Source of the DNA: Actinomycetes bacterium
GTDB lineage: Bacteria; Actinomycetota; Acidimicrobiia; Acidimicrobiales; Acidimicrobiaceae
Direction of reading: 5' to 3'
DNA: 64,000 nt
Assembly: GCA_021841935.1 (NCBI GenBank)
Contig: JAKCDL010000003.1
Location: 1 to 64,000 of the forward strand
Every line of letters starts with the position of its first letter. The stretch's first letter is position 1. The translations under genes were made by a program, and so were the position numbers. This document shows, one piece after another, positions 26,180 through 34,874 of the stretch. The notes beneath the pieces were generated by a model that did not search any database, was not told the origin of the DNA, and worked only from the letters and a program-made list of their open reading frames with translations.

Positions 26180-26693
26180 CTCGTCCCACCTCGGCAAATA
26201 AACTACGAGCGCTCTTCAGCGCATAAAAGAGGCGTGACTTTACAGTCCCAAGGGGCAACCCCAAAAGAGAGCTCGCATCAGCCAAAGAAGCCCCGCCAAT
26301 CACTATTACCTCTAGGATCCGTCGATGCTCGAACGAAAGACTTCCTAATATCTTTTCCAACGTTATTCGATTCAAAACTCGAATGTCAAAGTCGTTATCT
26401 TCTTTATTGTCGATCGGCTTGACGAAGTCGCCAACCGTTCCCGTCGCCACTATTTTGTTACCCCTACGATGTTGATCTACTACTAAGTTACGTACAACCT
26501 TAAAGAGCCAAGGACGAACTACCTCATCTTGCAGGAGAGTGGAGTCGCTAATCTGACACTTCATCAATCTCAGGAAGCTCTCTTGTACAACGTCCTGGGC
26601 AATTGAGTGGTCACCACATAGGGCTACAGCGTACCCAATCAGATCACTAGAGTGAGATTTCCATACAGTATCGATTCGATCAGCTGCGATCAC
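26172..26693 (-). CDS. ECF RNA polymerase sigma factor, SigK-like
   Basis: Region 2 is seen as YAVALCGDHSIAQDVVQESF followed by LRLMK, then RPWLFKVVRNLVVDQHRR. Region 4 contains LEVIVIGGASLADASSLLGL followed by the promoter-recognition helix PLGTVKSRLFYALKSAR. At 173 residues it is a typical group 4 sigma. It is cotranscribed with the RskA-like anti-sigma gene. The large secreted repeat protein gene lies just upstream, a possible member of its regulon but separated by a terminator. Confidence 0.9.
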   Translation of the reverse strand: MIAADRIDTVWKSHSSDLIGYAVALCGDHSIAQDVVQESFLRLMKCQISDSTLLQDEVVRPWLFKVVRNLVVDQHRRGNKIVATGTVGDFVKPIDNKEDNDFDIRVLNRITLEKILGSLSFEHRRILEVIVIGGASLADASSLLGLPLGTVKSRLFYALKSARSLFAEVGRDA

Positions 26694-26730
26694 TTACCCA
26701 CCCAAAGTCCCCTCGAGGCCCCAAAACAAA

Positions 26731-26765
26731 GGGGCTACCACGTTCTATAACCCCGCGGTAGCCCC
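26731..26765 (-). terminator. Terminator of the repeat-protein gene
   Basis: GGGGCTACC (26731-26739) and GGTAGCCCC (26757-26765) form a 9-bp GC-rich stem. On the minus strand it is followed by TTTGTTTT. It lies 37 bases beyond the stop at 26803 and separates that gene from the sigma factor gene. Confidence 0.8.
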
Positions 26766-26802
26766 CCTATTTCAGTTATGAGAAACTTCTATCAGAATTT
26801 CC

Positions 26803-28731
26803 CTAGCCAACGATTGGCTTATTGAGCATCATTCCACCGGTCGAACCATCGAAGGTTGCATCGCCGTATGCAAAGACACCCCCATCAGCCGCTACGAGCC
26901 AGTAACCATCTCCGTAAGGGGTTGGTTGAATGCCAACGATTGGAGCGTTCAACATCATTCCGCTAGTGGAACCTTCAAAGGTTGCATCGCCGTATGCAAA
27001 GACACCCCCATCAGCCGCTACGAGCCAATAGCCCATACCATCTGGGGTGGCAGCAATTCCCACGATCGGCTTGTTCAGGTTCATGCCCGCTGCAGAGCCA
27101 TAAGATTGGGCATCGCCGTATGCAAAGACACCCCCATCAGCCGCTACGAGCCAATAGCCCATACCATCTGGGGTGGCAGCAATTCCCACGATCGGCTTGT
27201 TCAGGTTCATGCCCGCTGCAGAGCCATAAGATTGGGCATCGCCGTATGCAAAGACACCACCATCTGCTGCTACGAGCCAGTAGCCCATACCATCTGGAGT
27301 GGCAGCGATACCAACGATTGGCTTATTCAAGTTCAAGTTTGCAGCAGAACCATAGGACTTGGCATCGCCGTATGCAAAGACACCACCATCTGCTGCTACG
27401 AGCCAGTAGCCCTTGTTGTCAGGGGTGTTTGCAATTCCTACAACTGGCTTGTTCAGGTTCAAGTTTGCAGCAGAACCATAGGACTGCGAGGCACCGAAGT
27501 TGAAGACTCCACCGTCGCTGCCAGCGAAACGATAGCCGCCTGGCGACTCTCGAGTAACTAGCTCATGGACAGAGTTCTCGGTATCGTTCAAGTAGTAAAT
27601 GGCTACGGAGCCATCGCTTTGTGTTACGGCTTGGATCCCAAAGAGGCTTCCTGCGGGCTCAGACGGAGCAACATTTCGGCTACCTACCGTCGCCCCAGTC
27701 ATCGGATTGATCTCGACGATGGTATTTACTCCGCCGTTGGCGATCAGTAAATTGCCATTGATTGGGTTTATTGTTACTCCAATTGGAGAGTTCAATGACC
27801 CGCCCTGAGCAATTACCTTGGTGACAGGCGCTCCAGTCGCGACGCCACTGATCCCATAGAGAGTGTTGTTGTAGGAGTCCGTAACATAGAGCGTTCCTAG
27901 CTTTGCCGAGTATACGATCGCCGATGGCCCTAAGTTGGTGGCCGAAGATGACGCCATTGCGCTAGCTGGCCCCCAGGGGACTTGACCCAAGAGAGTGATC
28001 AAGTCACTTCCGAATGGTTGCCCCAAGTGAGATATCTCGTAGATCTTTCCATCATTTATATTTGACCAGAAAAAGGCTGGAGCGCTTCCATTACCGTTAA
28101 AGGCTTCACCCCATGGACCATTGAAAGAGTTCGTCACTGCGTTGCTGGCAGTGGTGGTGTTGTTGATGGTTCCCGATCCAGCGGTAGAACCTACAGCACT
28201 ACCGGTAGGGTTGCTGTTGCCCAATATGATCGAGACGTCACCGCTCGGATTTGCACTTGGCGTAGGGCCTATATCGCTCGTCCAAAGCGCCGCACCGTTC
28301 GCATTGAAGGCGAGGCCAGCCGTGCCATAGAGCGCTCCTTGAGAGATAGTCGTGGTGACACCATTTCGAATCCTAACGATCGAACTTCCCGCACCAGCGG
28401 TTCCACTCGCATTGTTAAAGTCGCTGACAATAATATCGCCTGGCTGCCAGAGAGAACCAGCGGTTGGAACAAAGTTAGATGGTACGACAGCGATTCCATA
28501 AGGATTGTTATCACCATTGGCTGCAACGGTTGAGCCAACCATCACATCGCGTAAGTCGTTTAGCACGGACTTGGTTCCGCTAGCGACCGTCGGAGGCACT
28601 AGCGTAGCGCTTGCAGCACCGACTCCCAAGGTCAAGGAGCCAATTGCGGTTACGGAAGCAGCAGCGAGGGCAGAAAAGATCTTGCCTCTGCTTGATGCTT
28701 TGAATCTACTTGCAGTCAATTTGTTATTCAT
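26803..28731 (-). CDS. Secreted beta-propeller-like protein with C-terminal 42-residue repeats
   Basis: A 642-residue exported protein. A basic N-terminus, a hydrophobic stretch and an ASA-type cleavage site (about residue 42) form a signal peptide. Residues about 50-395 resemble NHL/SMP-30-like propellers (PYGIAVVPSNF, LYVTDSYNNTLYGISGVA, NGNLLIANGGVNTIVEINP). From about 398 there are six units of the form GYWLVAADGGVFAYGDA... LNKPIVGIAATPDG. Similar repeats occur in many secreted actinobacterial proteins of unknown role. The last unit ends after PIVG. Two adjacent units are identical in DNA over 126 bases, showing recent duplication. Surface binding is an inference. Confidence 0.8.
   Translation of the reverse strand: MNNKLTASRFKASSRGKIFSALAAASVTAIGSLTLGVGAASATLVPPTVASGTKSVLNDLRDVMVGSTVAANGDNNPYGIAVVPSNFVPTAGSLWQPGDIIVSDFNNASGTAGAGSSIVRIRNGVTTTISQGALYGTAGLAFNANGAALWTSDIGPTPSANPSGDVSIILGNSNPTGSAVGSTAGSGTINNTTTASNAVTNSFNGPWGEAFNGNGSAPAFFWSNINDGKIYEISHLGQPFGSDLITLLGQVPWGPASAMASSSATNLGPSAIVYSAKLGTLYVTDSYNNTLYGISGVATGAPVTKVIAQGGSLNSPIGVTINPINGNLLIANGGVNTIVEINPMTGATVGSRNVAPSEPAGSLFGIQAVTQSDGSVAIYYLNDTENSVHELVTRESPGGYRFAGSDGGVFNFGASQSYGSAANLNLNKPVVGIANTPDNKGYWLVAADGGVFAYGDAKSYGSAANLNLNKPIVGIAATPDGMGYWLVAADGGVFAYGDAQSYGSAAGMNLNKPIVGIAATPDGMGYWLVAADGGVFAYGDAQSYGSAAGMNLNKPIVGIAATPDGMGYWLVAADGGVFAYGDATFEGSTSGMMLNAPIVGIQPTPYGDGYWLVAADGGVFAYGDATFDGSTGGMMLNKPIVG
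26984..27235 (-). repeat. Tandem duplication of a 126-bp coding unit
   Basis: Bases 26984-27109 and 27110-27235 are identical as far as I can read, and each encodes one 42-residue repeat. Diverged copies of the same unit lie on both sides, from about 26803 to 27530. The identity suggests very recent duplication or gene conversion, and repeat number may vary between strains. Confidence 0.85.
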
Positions 28732-28783
28732 GCCCTAACAACGCACAGGGGCAACGAAAGGTTCAACGAATTGCAAAAAATCT

Positions 28784-30973
28784 TCAAATATCTTCTATAA
28801 ATCTTTCCACAAGGAAACTGTTGCCCACCTTCGCGCGAACTTCGCCTATGATTTTGTTTGTAATCTCTTCGCTTTGAGTAACGAGAACCAAGCTCTCTTC
28901 GGAGTTATCAAAGATTGAGGCAGAACCAAAGTCCTCCTCGCATTCAGCTAAATCTTGGCCTAAAGATCCAAAGTTCCTCTGGTCACTAGAGATAGCGGAA
29001 AGGACATCTAAAAAGGCACTCCTTACCTCTTCAAAGGCGCAGGAGCTCTGGCGTCGTCTTGTGATCCTTACTTGAAATGAGTATGGCGGCATAGAAAAAT
29101 CTCGCCTCGAAACAAGATCGTACTGGTAAAGGTCTCTGGGACGCTTTTCGATGATTGGTTTCACATAACCAACCTCCGTTGATCTAGCTCCTACAAATAG
29201 CGGACTCTCTAACCTCGATCCAATCAAAGCACGGCTCGCTTTAAACCAAAATTCGTATAGTCGATTGATTGAAGAAAAGCCAAATTGTCCTGCGATTGCA
29301 TCTACGTCGAGCAGTGCCACCCCTAACGCCTTGCGGTAGCGATTCAGTAGCATCGAGGTACCGACGACAATTCCCACCTGAGGAAGTTCGTCTTTCTCGG
29401 AGTCGACGTGAACGACTCGATCGGCAAATGTACCCCAAAGCTCATCTGCAATTCGCTGAGAACCAAGCGATGCGACACGAATATTAGAGCCCTTGCAAAA
29501 CGCGCACGCGAAGGGGGTGGAGGAATGGCAATTAGGACAGAACAGCCCTCTCGCGTGTAACCTATCGAAGAGCTCCTCAGCCCTGTAGGTGGAGAAGTTA
29601 TACCTTCTTACTGGTGAAATATCACTTGACCCATCGTCGCTATATACCTCTCCGTAGACGAGTGGCGAACTGCATACTTCGCACGAAACTATCTCTTTGC
29701 ACCTACGACAGATATAACGATTCACCCTCCCCTTCTTGTTATAGACTACCAAAAGGGGGCCAATTCCCTTTTGAAGAGAGTCACCTATCCAGTCGATCAG
29801 CTCTTCACTGATGGGCTTCGAACCTGTTCTAACCATACCCATTCGAACATTTGGCCAGGCATTTAAATCTTTTGGATCGCCCTTTGGTCGTGCAATTCGA
29901 TGAAAAATGGGATCCGGGAAACCTGTCGCTAAAACGACGTCAACTCCGTGCAACTGACGTCGCAGCAATGCCACGGAGAGCGAATCGACACGAGGGTGAC
30001 TGATAGCTCTATGCCCTGCTGAAGCGGGGTCCACTACTACTATCGTCGATAACCCGTCGATAGGGGCAAAAATAGAAATCCGTGTTCCAAGAAGGATTCG
30101 TGCGCCAAAGTGAGCTTGCCGCGCCTTCTTCGACAGCGGCTTATCGATAACTACATAATCCACACCATCGCCAGACATACCAAGCGCATCGAAATTGAGC
30201 TGAGAGTACTCAGGGTAGACAACTAAAACTTTGCCGCTATCGTCTCTTCTATTTTGATTCAATCCTCCTTCGCTAGAAGAGTTAGCGTCGTTCAAACGTG
30301 ATTCAGTGTCAGCTACCCTTTGAAAACTACTCATCATTGCAATTCGGCTACGGACAATGTCAGCGATCGACACATTAGGAGAGATTCTTATAGATTCGAT
30401 CAGGCCCTGATTATTTCTCTCATCAGAGTCTTCGCTAGCCGGCGTTACTTGTCGTTCGCTATCGTATTCCGAGGTAAAACTGTGACCTTCTCCCAACCCA
30501 TTTTCATCAACTGGGACTGCCATCGAAGAGTCAACGACTGACGAATCGACTGCGAATTTGCTGTCAGATAACGCACTACTAGTTAGGTCAATTGATCTTG
30601 GATCTTGCAATCTTGAATCTTGACCCATCCGCAATGCGACTAAGGGCGCTGGTATTCGGGAAGACGCCGAGTCGATCAACTTCACGAAGCTGACTAGAGA
30701 ACCTCCGTATATTTTTTGCAGCTCAAGAGCGAAGAGTAGAAAGTCATTCGGAATCGAAACGTTCGATAACTCGTCGACTTCAAGGATGGTCAGATCTTTT
30801 GGTGGATCGACACCAACGTCGATGACCCAGCCCTTTTCACGTCGATTATGAATCTTCCCATATACGACTACTCCAACACGTACCTCTTCTGGATTATCAC
30901 CAGAGTAGCGATACGTGAAAGAGCGATCGAGAGAAACGATGTCAAACAGGACCTCGATGTAGAGGTCGCTCAC
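28784..30973 (-). CDS. priA: PriA-like primosomal protein N', ATPase motifs absent
   Basis: Replication-restart protein that recognises stalled forks. The N-terminal 3'-end-binding domain (YIEVLFDIVSLDRSFTYRY) and the zinc-binding cysteine pairs (CRRC, CEVC, CPNC, CAFC at about 425-500) mark PriA. The helicase Walker A (GxGKT) is missing, and the Walker B position reads VVVDPASAG, as known for actinobacterial PriA. Residues about 115-230 are a Ser/Asp-rich, poorly conserved insert. It ends the housekeeping run, 2 bases after metK. It probably works structurally rather than as a helicase. Confidence 0.85.
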   Translation of the reverse strand: MSDLYIEVLFDIVSLDRSFTYRYSGDNPEEVRVGVVVYGKIHNRREKGWVIDVGVDPPKDLTILEVDELSNVSIPNDFLLFALELQKIYGGSLVSFVKLIDSASSRIPAPLVALRMGQDSRLQDPRSIDLTSSALSDSKFAVDSSVVDSSMAVPVDENGLGEGHSFTSEYDSERQVTPASEDSDERNNQGLIESIRISPNVSIADIVRSRIAMMSSFQRVADTESRLNDANSSSEGGLNQNRRDDSGKVLVVYPEYSQLNFDALGMSGDGVDYVVIDKPLSKKARQAHFGARILLGTRISIFAPIDGLSTIVVVDPASAGHRAISHPRVDSLSVALLRRQLHGVDVVLATGFPDPIFHRIARPKGDPKDLNAWPNVRMGMVRTGSKPISEELIDWIGDSLQKGIGPLLVVYNKKGRVNRYICRRCKEIVSCEVCSSPLVYGEVYSDDGSSDISPVRRYNFSTYRAEELFDRLHARGLFCPNCHSSTPFACAFCKGSNIRVASLGSQRIADELWGTFADRVVHVDSEKDELPQVGIVVGTSMLLNRYRKALGVALLDVDAIAGQFGFSSINRLYEFWFKASRALIGSRLESPLFVGARSTEVGYVKPIIEKRPRDLYQYDLVSRRDFSMPPYSFQVRITRRRQSSCAFEEVRSAFLDVLSAISSDQRNFGSLGQDLAECEEDFGSASIFDNSEESLVLVTQSEEITNKIIGEVRAKVGNSFLVERFIEDI

Positions 30974-30975
30974 TT

Positions 30976-32169
30976 TTAGGCTCCCAGCGCGGCCTTGAAT
31001 TGATCAAGTCGCGACAGCTTCTCCCAACTAAAGCCCTTATCGCTTCGGCCAAAGTGGCCGTAGGCGGCGGTGCGTCGATAGATTGGTCGACGTAGATCTA
31101 AGTCTCTAATGATTGCGGCAGGCCGAAGATCAAAGACCTCATTGATCGCCTGAACAATTCGTTCCTTGGATACCTGTTCGGTTCCAAATGTCTCTACCAT
31201 AAGCGATACGGGACGTGCCACTCCAATCGCATACGCAACTTGAACCTCGCAGCGCGTAGCTGCTCCAGATGCGACAACATGCTTTGCTACCCAACGAGCA
31301 GCATATGCGGCCGAACGATCAACCTTACTTGGATCCTTACCAGAGAAGGCACCTCCTCCATGTCGAGCTGAACCGCCGTAAGTATCTACGATGATCTTGC
31401 GACCGGTTAGGCCGGTGTCGGCGTGAGGGCCACCAAGTTCAAAACGACCAGTGGGGTTGGCTAGAATCCGAAGACCCTTAGAGTCCAGAAAGTCTGGAAT
31501 CATAGGCATAATGACGGACTCTCTCAAATCCGGAAGTAGCAGCGTGTTAAGGTCAATACCGGGCTGGTGCTGCGTCGAAATCAAGACCGTATCGAGTCGA
31601 ACTGGCTTATTACCTTCGTATTCGACCGTTACTTGAGTCTTGCCATCTGGACGCAGGTAAGGCAAAACACCCGCACGTCGAACTTCAGAGAGTCGCTGCG
31701 AGAGGCGATGAGCAAGCCAGATTGGAAGAGGCATATAATCTGGCGTTTCGTCGCACGCAAATCCAAACATCATCCCCTGGTCGCCTGCACCGAGAGTATC
31801 CAATTCATCGTCGGTGTGTAGAGATCTCTGCTCGAATGCGCTTGTAACACCAGCGGAGATATCGGGGCTTTGCTCATCTATCGAAACAATAACGCCACAG
31901 GTGTTTCCGTCAAAGCCATAGCTCTCAGAGGTGTAACCGATTTCGCAAATGGTGTTACGCACGAGCTTTGGTATGTCGACGTAGCTCGTCGTTGTAATTT
32001 CGCCGGCAACCACCACTAAACCCGTGGTCAGAAGTGTCTCACATGCGACCCTTCCCATCGGATCTGACGACAAAATGGCATCAAGTACAGAATCAGAGAT
32101 CTGATCGGCCATCTTGTCGGGATGTCCTTCAGTGACTGACTCCGATGTAAATGTGTAGCGATCCGACAT
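30976..32169 (-). CDS. metK: S-adenosylmethionine synthetase
   Basis: Makes S-adenosylmethionine from methionine and ATP. It starts [20 protein letters not shown] with the methionine-binding region, followed by [12 protein letters not shown] and the phosphate loop [20 protein letters not shown], all highly conserved. At 397 residues it has full length. The downstream priA start is 2 bases away and coaBC is 54 bases upstream. No SAM riboswitch is seen. Confidence 0.95.
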   Translation of the reverse strand: MSDRYTFTSESVTEGHPDKMADQISDSVLDAILSSDPMGRVACETLLTTGLVVVAGEITTTSYVDIPKLVRNTICEIGYTSESYGFDGNTCGVIVSIDEQSPDISAGVTSAFEQRSLHTDDELDTLGAGDQGMMFGFACDETPDYMPLPIWLAHRLSQRLSEVRRAGVLPYLRPDGKTQVTVEYEGNKPVRLDTVLISTQHQPGIDLNTLLLPDLRESVIMPMIPDFLDSKGLRILANPTGRFELGGPHADTGLTGRKIIVDTYGGSARHGGGAFSGKDPSKVDRSAAYAARWVAKHVVASGAATRCEVQVAYAIGVARPVSLMVETFGTEQVSKERIVQAINEVFDLRPAAIIRDLDLRRPIYRRTAAYGHFGRSDKGFSWEKLSRLDQFKAALGA

Positions 32170-32223
32170 TAATCAACCTTCCCGTTGTGATCAACACTCA
32201 AACAAATGTAATTACAAATCTCT

Positions 32224-33447
32224 TTATTGCTCAAATTCTATCGATAGGAGTCGCTCCACCAAAGCATCTACAACCCCAGCAGCAACTTCTCGCTTTGGCG
32301 CAAGTGGAATGTACTTCAAACTACCATCTGCGGACAAGATTATTACCTCGTTATCAGCGCTTCCAAAACGAGTCTCCTCCCTGGATACATCGTTAACAAC
32401 AAGGATGTCGCACCCCTTTTTCACAATCTTGGCACGTCCATTAGCCTCGACATTCTCTGTTTCGGCAGCAAAGCCAATGGTAATAAAGTTTTGCGAATAC
32501 ATCTTTGAGTCCGCGACTACGTTGGCAAGAATATCGGGATTCTCAACGAGCTTTATCTCAGGCAAATTACCAGAGCCTCTTTTGAACTTGTTTACCAACG
32601 GAGATTCAACCCGGTAATCTGCTACCGCAGCACACATAATCAAGGCATTAGCGTCCTTGCAAGCACTTCGAGTCGCACTCTCCATCTCAATTGCACTTTC
32701 AACTCGTACGACCTCAAGGTAACTAGAAGAAAGAGCGGGATCGATAGTCGATATCGCAGTGACGTGGGCACCACGGTCAAGAAGTTCTGATACTATCGCC
32801 AAGCCTTGACGTCCGCTAGATCGATTACCGATGTAACGAACTGGATCAATCGCCTCTCGAGTTCCACCAACTGTTACCACAACGTGATAACCAGCGAGAT
32901 CCCTCGTAGCCATTTGGCCAACAACGGCATCGAGAATAACTTCGGTTGCAGCTAAGCGACCAAACCCAACATCGCCTCCGGCAAGGCGGCCATGTTCTGG
33001 ATCGACAACGGTAAATCCCCGCCTACGGATAGTCTCGATATTCTCCATGACGGCAGGATGTGACCACATCTCCTTGTGCATTGCTGCAGCTAGGACGACC
33101 TTGGCATCGGTAGATACCAATATCGTCGAAAGCGCATCATCGCATGCACCCGTCGCGAACTTGCTTAGAATATCGGCGGTTGCCGGCGCAACAACGACAA
33201 GATCGACGCCTTGTCCCAACTTGGTATGTGGAATTGGTGAGCTGTCTTCAAAGAGGGAGACGACCGGTTCGGAAGAACCTAACGCACGAAAAGTCGTCAA
33301 GCCGACGAAGTTGAGGGCGTTCTTTGTAAGAACTGGGGTTACATGAGCCCCTTCATCAACTAGTCGTCGGAGAAGCTCCACGGCCTTGTAGGCAGCGATG
33401 CCACCGCCGACACCAAGAGCAATGGAGACACCTTCAAGTCGCTTCAT
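32224..33447 (-). CDS. coaBC: Bifunctional phosphopantothenoylcysteine decarboxylase / phosphopantothenate-cysteine ligase
   Basis: Carries out two steps of coenzyme A synthesis. The N-terminal flavoprotein decarboxylase (CoaC) has ALGVGGGIAAYKAVELLRRL, the PATADILSKFATG region and the AAAMHKEMW substrate loop. The C-terminal ligase (CoaB) starts near residue 190 with VVVTVGGTREAIDPVRYIGN and SSGRQG. The length of 407 residues is standard. It is 12 bases downstream of rpoZ. Confidence 0.93.
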   Translation of the reverse strand: MKRLEGVSIALGVGGGIAAYKAVELLRRLVDEGAHVTPVLTKNALNFVGLTTFRALGSSEPVVSLFEDSSPIPHTKLGQGVDLVVVAPATADILSKFATGACDDALSTILVSTDAKVVLAAAMHKEMWSHPAVMENIETIRRRGFTVVDPEHGRLAGGDVGFGRLAATEVILDAVVGQMATRDLAGYHVVVTVGGTREAIDPVRYIGNRSSGRQGLAIVSELLDRGAHVTAISTIDPALSSSYLEVVRVESAIEMESATRSACKDANALIMCAAVADYRVESPLVNKFKRGSGNLPEIKLVENPDILANVVADSKMYSQNFITIGFAAETENVEANGRAKIVKKGCDILVVNDVSREETRFGSADNEVIILSADGSLKYIPLAPKREVAAGVVDALVERLLSIEFEQ

Positions 33448-33459
33448 AAGGACTTTTTG

Positions 33460-33816
33460 CTATTCGCCGTCGAACTCGGTATCGACATAAACCTCTTCAG
33501 TCAGAAATTCCATCTCTTCTAGGTCTACATCCTCACTATCGGTAGATGTAGCAAGCGGTACAGCCTCAGCCAACTCTCTCGTAGGCTTCACAAAACCAGA
33601 TGCAACCTCTTCAAACGCAGCCGAGAGCGCCTTGTGATTTATTGCATCGAACTGCGGTGGAGTAATAGAGCCCACCTGCGATCCAAGGTGCGAGTAGTAG
33701 GCGTTGATCTGTCGCGCCCTTCTAGCCACGAGAGTGACTAGCGAAAACTTTGAATCCACCTTATCTAAAAGGTCTTCAACTGGTGGGTTCATCAACGACG
33801 GTTCGTACTGACTCAT
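33460..33816 (-). CDS. rpoZ: RNA polymerase omega subunit
   Basis: Small RNA polymerase subunit that helps beta' assembly. The conserved core is LLDKVDSKFSLVTLVARRAR followed by QINAYY and a C-terminal NHKALSAAFEEVASG. The acidic C-terminal tail (to 118 residues) is longer than in E. coli. Its location between gmk and coaBC is typical for actinobacteria. Confidence 0.92.
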   Translation of the reverse strand: MSQYEPSLMNPPVEDLLDKVDSKFSLVTLVARRARQINAYYSHLGSQVGSITPPQFDAINHKALSAAFEEVASGFVKPTRELAEAVPLATSTDSEDVDLEEMEFLTEEVYVDTEFDGE

Positions 33817-33887
33817 TAAAACCTCAAAAGACTTATGAAAATAGCGTCAAACAGAATAGCTTAGTCCAACACAACAACCGACAGACC

Positions 33888-34430
33888 CTAGCGGCTATTT
33901 GATTCAATAAATCGAGCGATATCAGTTACTGTAACATCGATCGATGAGTTGACAAATTCGGTTGCACCTAGCGATCGCGCTGTCCTGATCTCAAGATCGG
34001 CAACGTCTAGGCGCCTTTTAACGTGCTCGGAAGAGTCTCCTCTACCAATCAACCTTCGTTCAAGCTCACTCATGCTAGGAGGAAGGAGAAGGATGATCGA
34101 GGACTCTGGAAAGCGCTCTTTGACTTGAGCTGCACCTTGAACTTCGATCTCCAGAAGAAGGTTTCGATCGCTAGTCAAGTATTGGTCTCCGGGGACAGGC
34201 GTGCCGTAAAGATTTCCTAGAAATTCGGCATACTCCAAGAATCCACCGTCAGCTACTCGCTCTTCGAAAGCTTCACGAGATACAAATACGTAGGAGTCCG
34301 GACTTTCACCGTCACGACGATCTCGCGTCGTCCAAGATCTCGATAGATCCAAATTTTCAACTCTCTCAACGAGCCTGGAGGAGACGGTACCTTTACCTAC
34401 TCCACCAGGACCGCAAAGTACGAAAAGCAA
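33888..34430 (-). CDS. gmk: Guanylate kinase
   Basis: Phosphorylates GMP to GDP. The P-loop reads GPGGVGKGT, with Gly in place of the usual Ser of GPSGVGKGT. The GMP-binding region has SWTTRDRRDGE and YVFVSREAFEE. The lid and EVQGAAQVKERFPE segment are normal. The length of 180 residues is slightly short. It starts 3 bases after mihF, an arrangement conserved in actinobacteria. Confidence 0.93.
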   Translation of the reverse strand: MLFVLCGPGGVGKGTVSSRLVERVENLDLSRSWTTRDRRDGESPDSYVFVSREAFEERVADGGFLEYAEFLGNLYGTPVPGDQYLTSDRNLLLEIEVQGAAQVKERFPESSIILLLPPSMSELERRLIGRGDSSEHVKRRLDVADLEIRTARSLGATEFVNSSIDVTVTDIARFIESNSR

Positions 34431-34433
34431 GTT

Positions 34434-34754
34434 CTATGCCCGAGAAGCCTCTTCAAGCAACTTCTCACGTTGCTTGGCTCCGAGGCCCTGGAGTCTTCTG
34501 GTTTCGTTAATTCCAACACTGTCCATGATCTTCTTGGATCGCACTTTACCGATACCGGGGAGTGCCTCTAGAACGGCAGAGACCTTCATCTTTCCAACTA
34601 GCTCATCGTTGGGAGCTTTGTCTAGCAACTCTTTGAGAGTTACTGTTCCAAGCTTCAACTTCTCTTTTATCTCAGCGCGCTGCTTACGAGCCTCAGCAGC
34701 CTTTCGTAGGGCATCGGCACGCTGTTCTGGTGTTAATTGTGGAGGCAATGGCAT
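34434..34754 (-). CDS. mihF: Actinobacterial integration host factor (mIHF)
   Basis: A nucleoid-associated DNA-bending protein specific to actinobacteria. It starts MPLPPQLTPEQRADALRKAA, has a basic helix (EARKQRAEIKEKL), and ends in an H2TH/HhH-like domain with VSAVLEALPGIGKVRSKKIM and RRLQGLGAKQREKL. I choose the ATG at 34754, giving 106 residues; a longer frame from 34793 adds 13 non-conserved residues. A GGAGG-like match is lacking, but the position next to gmk is diagnostic. Confidence 0.93.
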   Translation of the reverse strand: MPLPPQLTPEQRADALRKAAEARKQRAEIKEKLKLGTVTLKELLDKAPNDELVGKMKVSAVLEALPGIGKVRSKKIMDSVGINETRRLQGLGAKQREKLLEEASRA

Positions 34755-34874
34755 ATGAAAAAAATTAGCCTTTGACGTGGAGAATAAGGTCACTTTATTG
34801 AATATTTTCGTAAAAAAGGCATTTTTTCGATAAAAATTTAGAGTATACGAAACGTTTTTTCTAAATATGTACCG
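34755..34874. promoter_or_regulatory. AT-rich promoter region of mihF-gmk-rpoZ
   Basis: This 120-base gap is markedly AT-rich, with runs such as AAAAAA and TTTTTT (34812-34860), unlike its neighbours. It probably holds the mihF promoter and the 3' end of the LRV gene transcript. No classical terminator stem is evident. Confidence 0.4.

Noticed and set aside
26984-27235. Regular repeats that might suggest a CRISPR array
   Set aside because: The units are 126 bases, directly adjacent without spacers, and encode 42-residue protein repeats.
26926-27561. Long repetitive open frame on the plus strand opposite the repeat-protein gene
   Set aside because: It mirrors the 126-bp repeats of the secreted protein on the other strand, has no ribosome site, and the sense frame has a signal peptide and family-like repeats.
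32170-32223. SAM riboswitch before metK
   Set aside because: The 54-base gap is too short and lacks SAM-I or SAM-II features; coaBC is immediately upstream.
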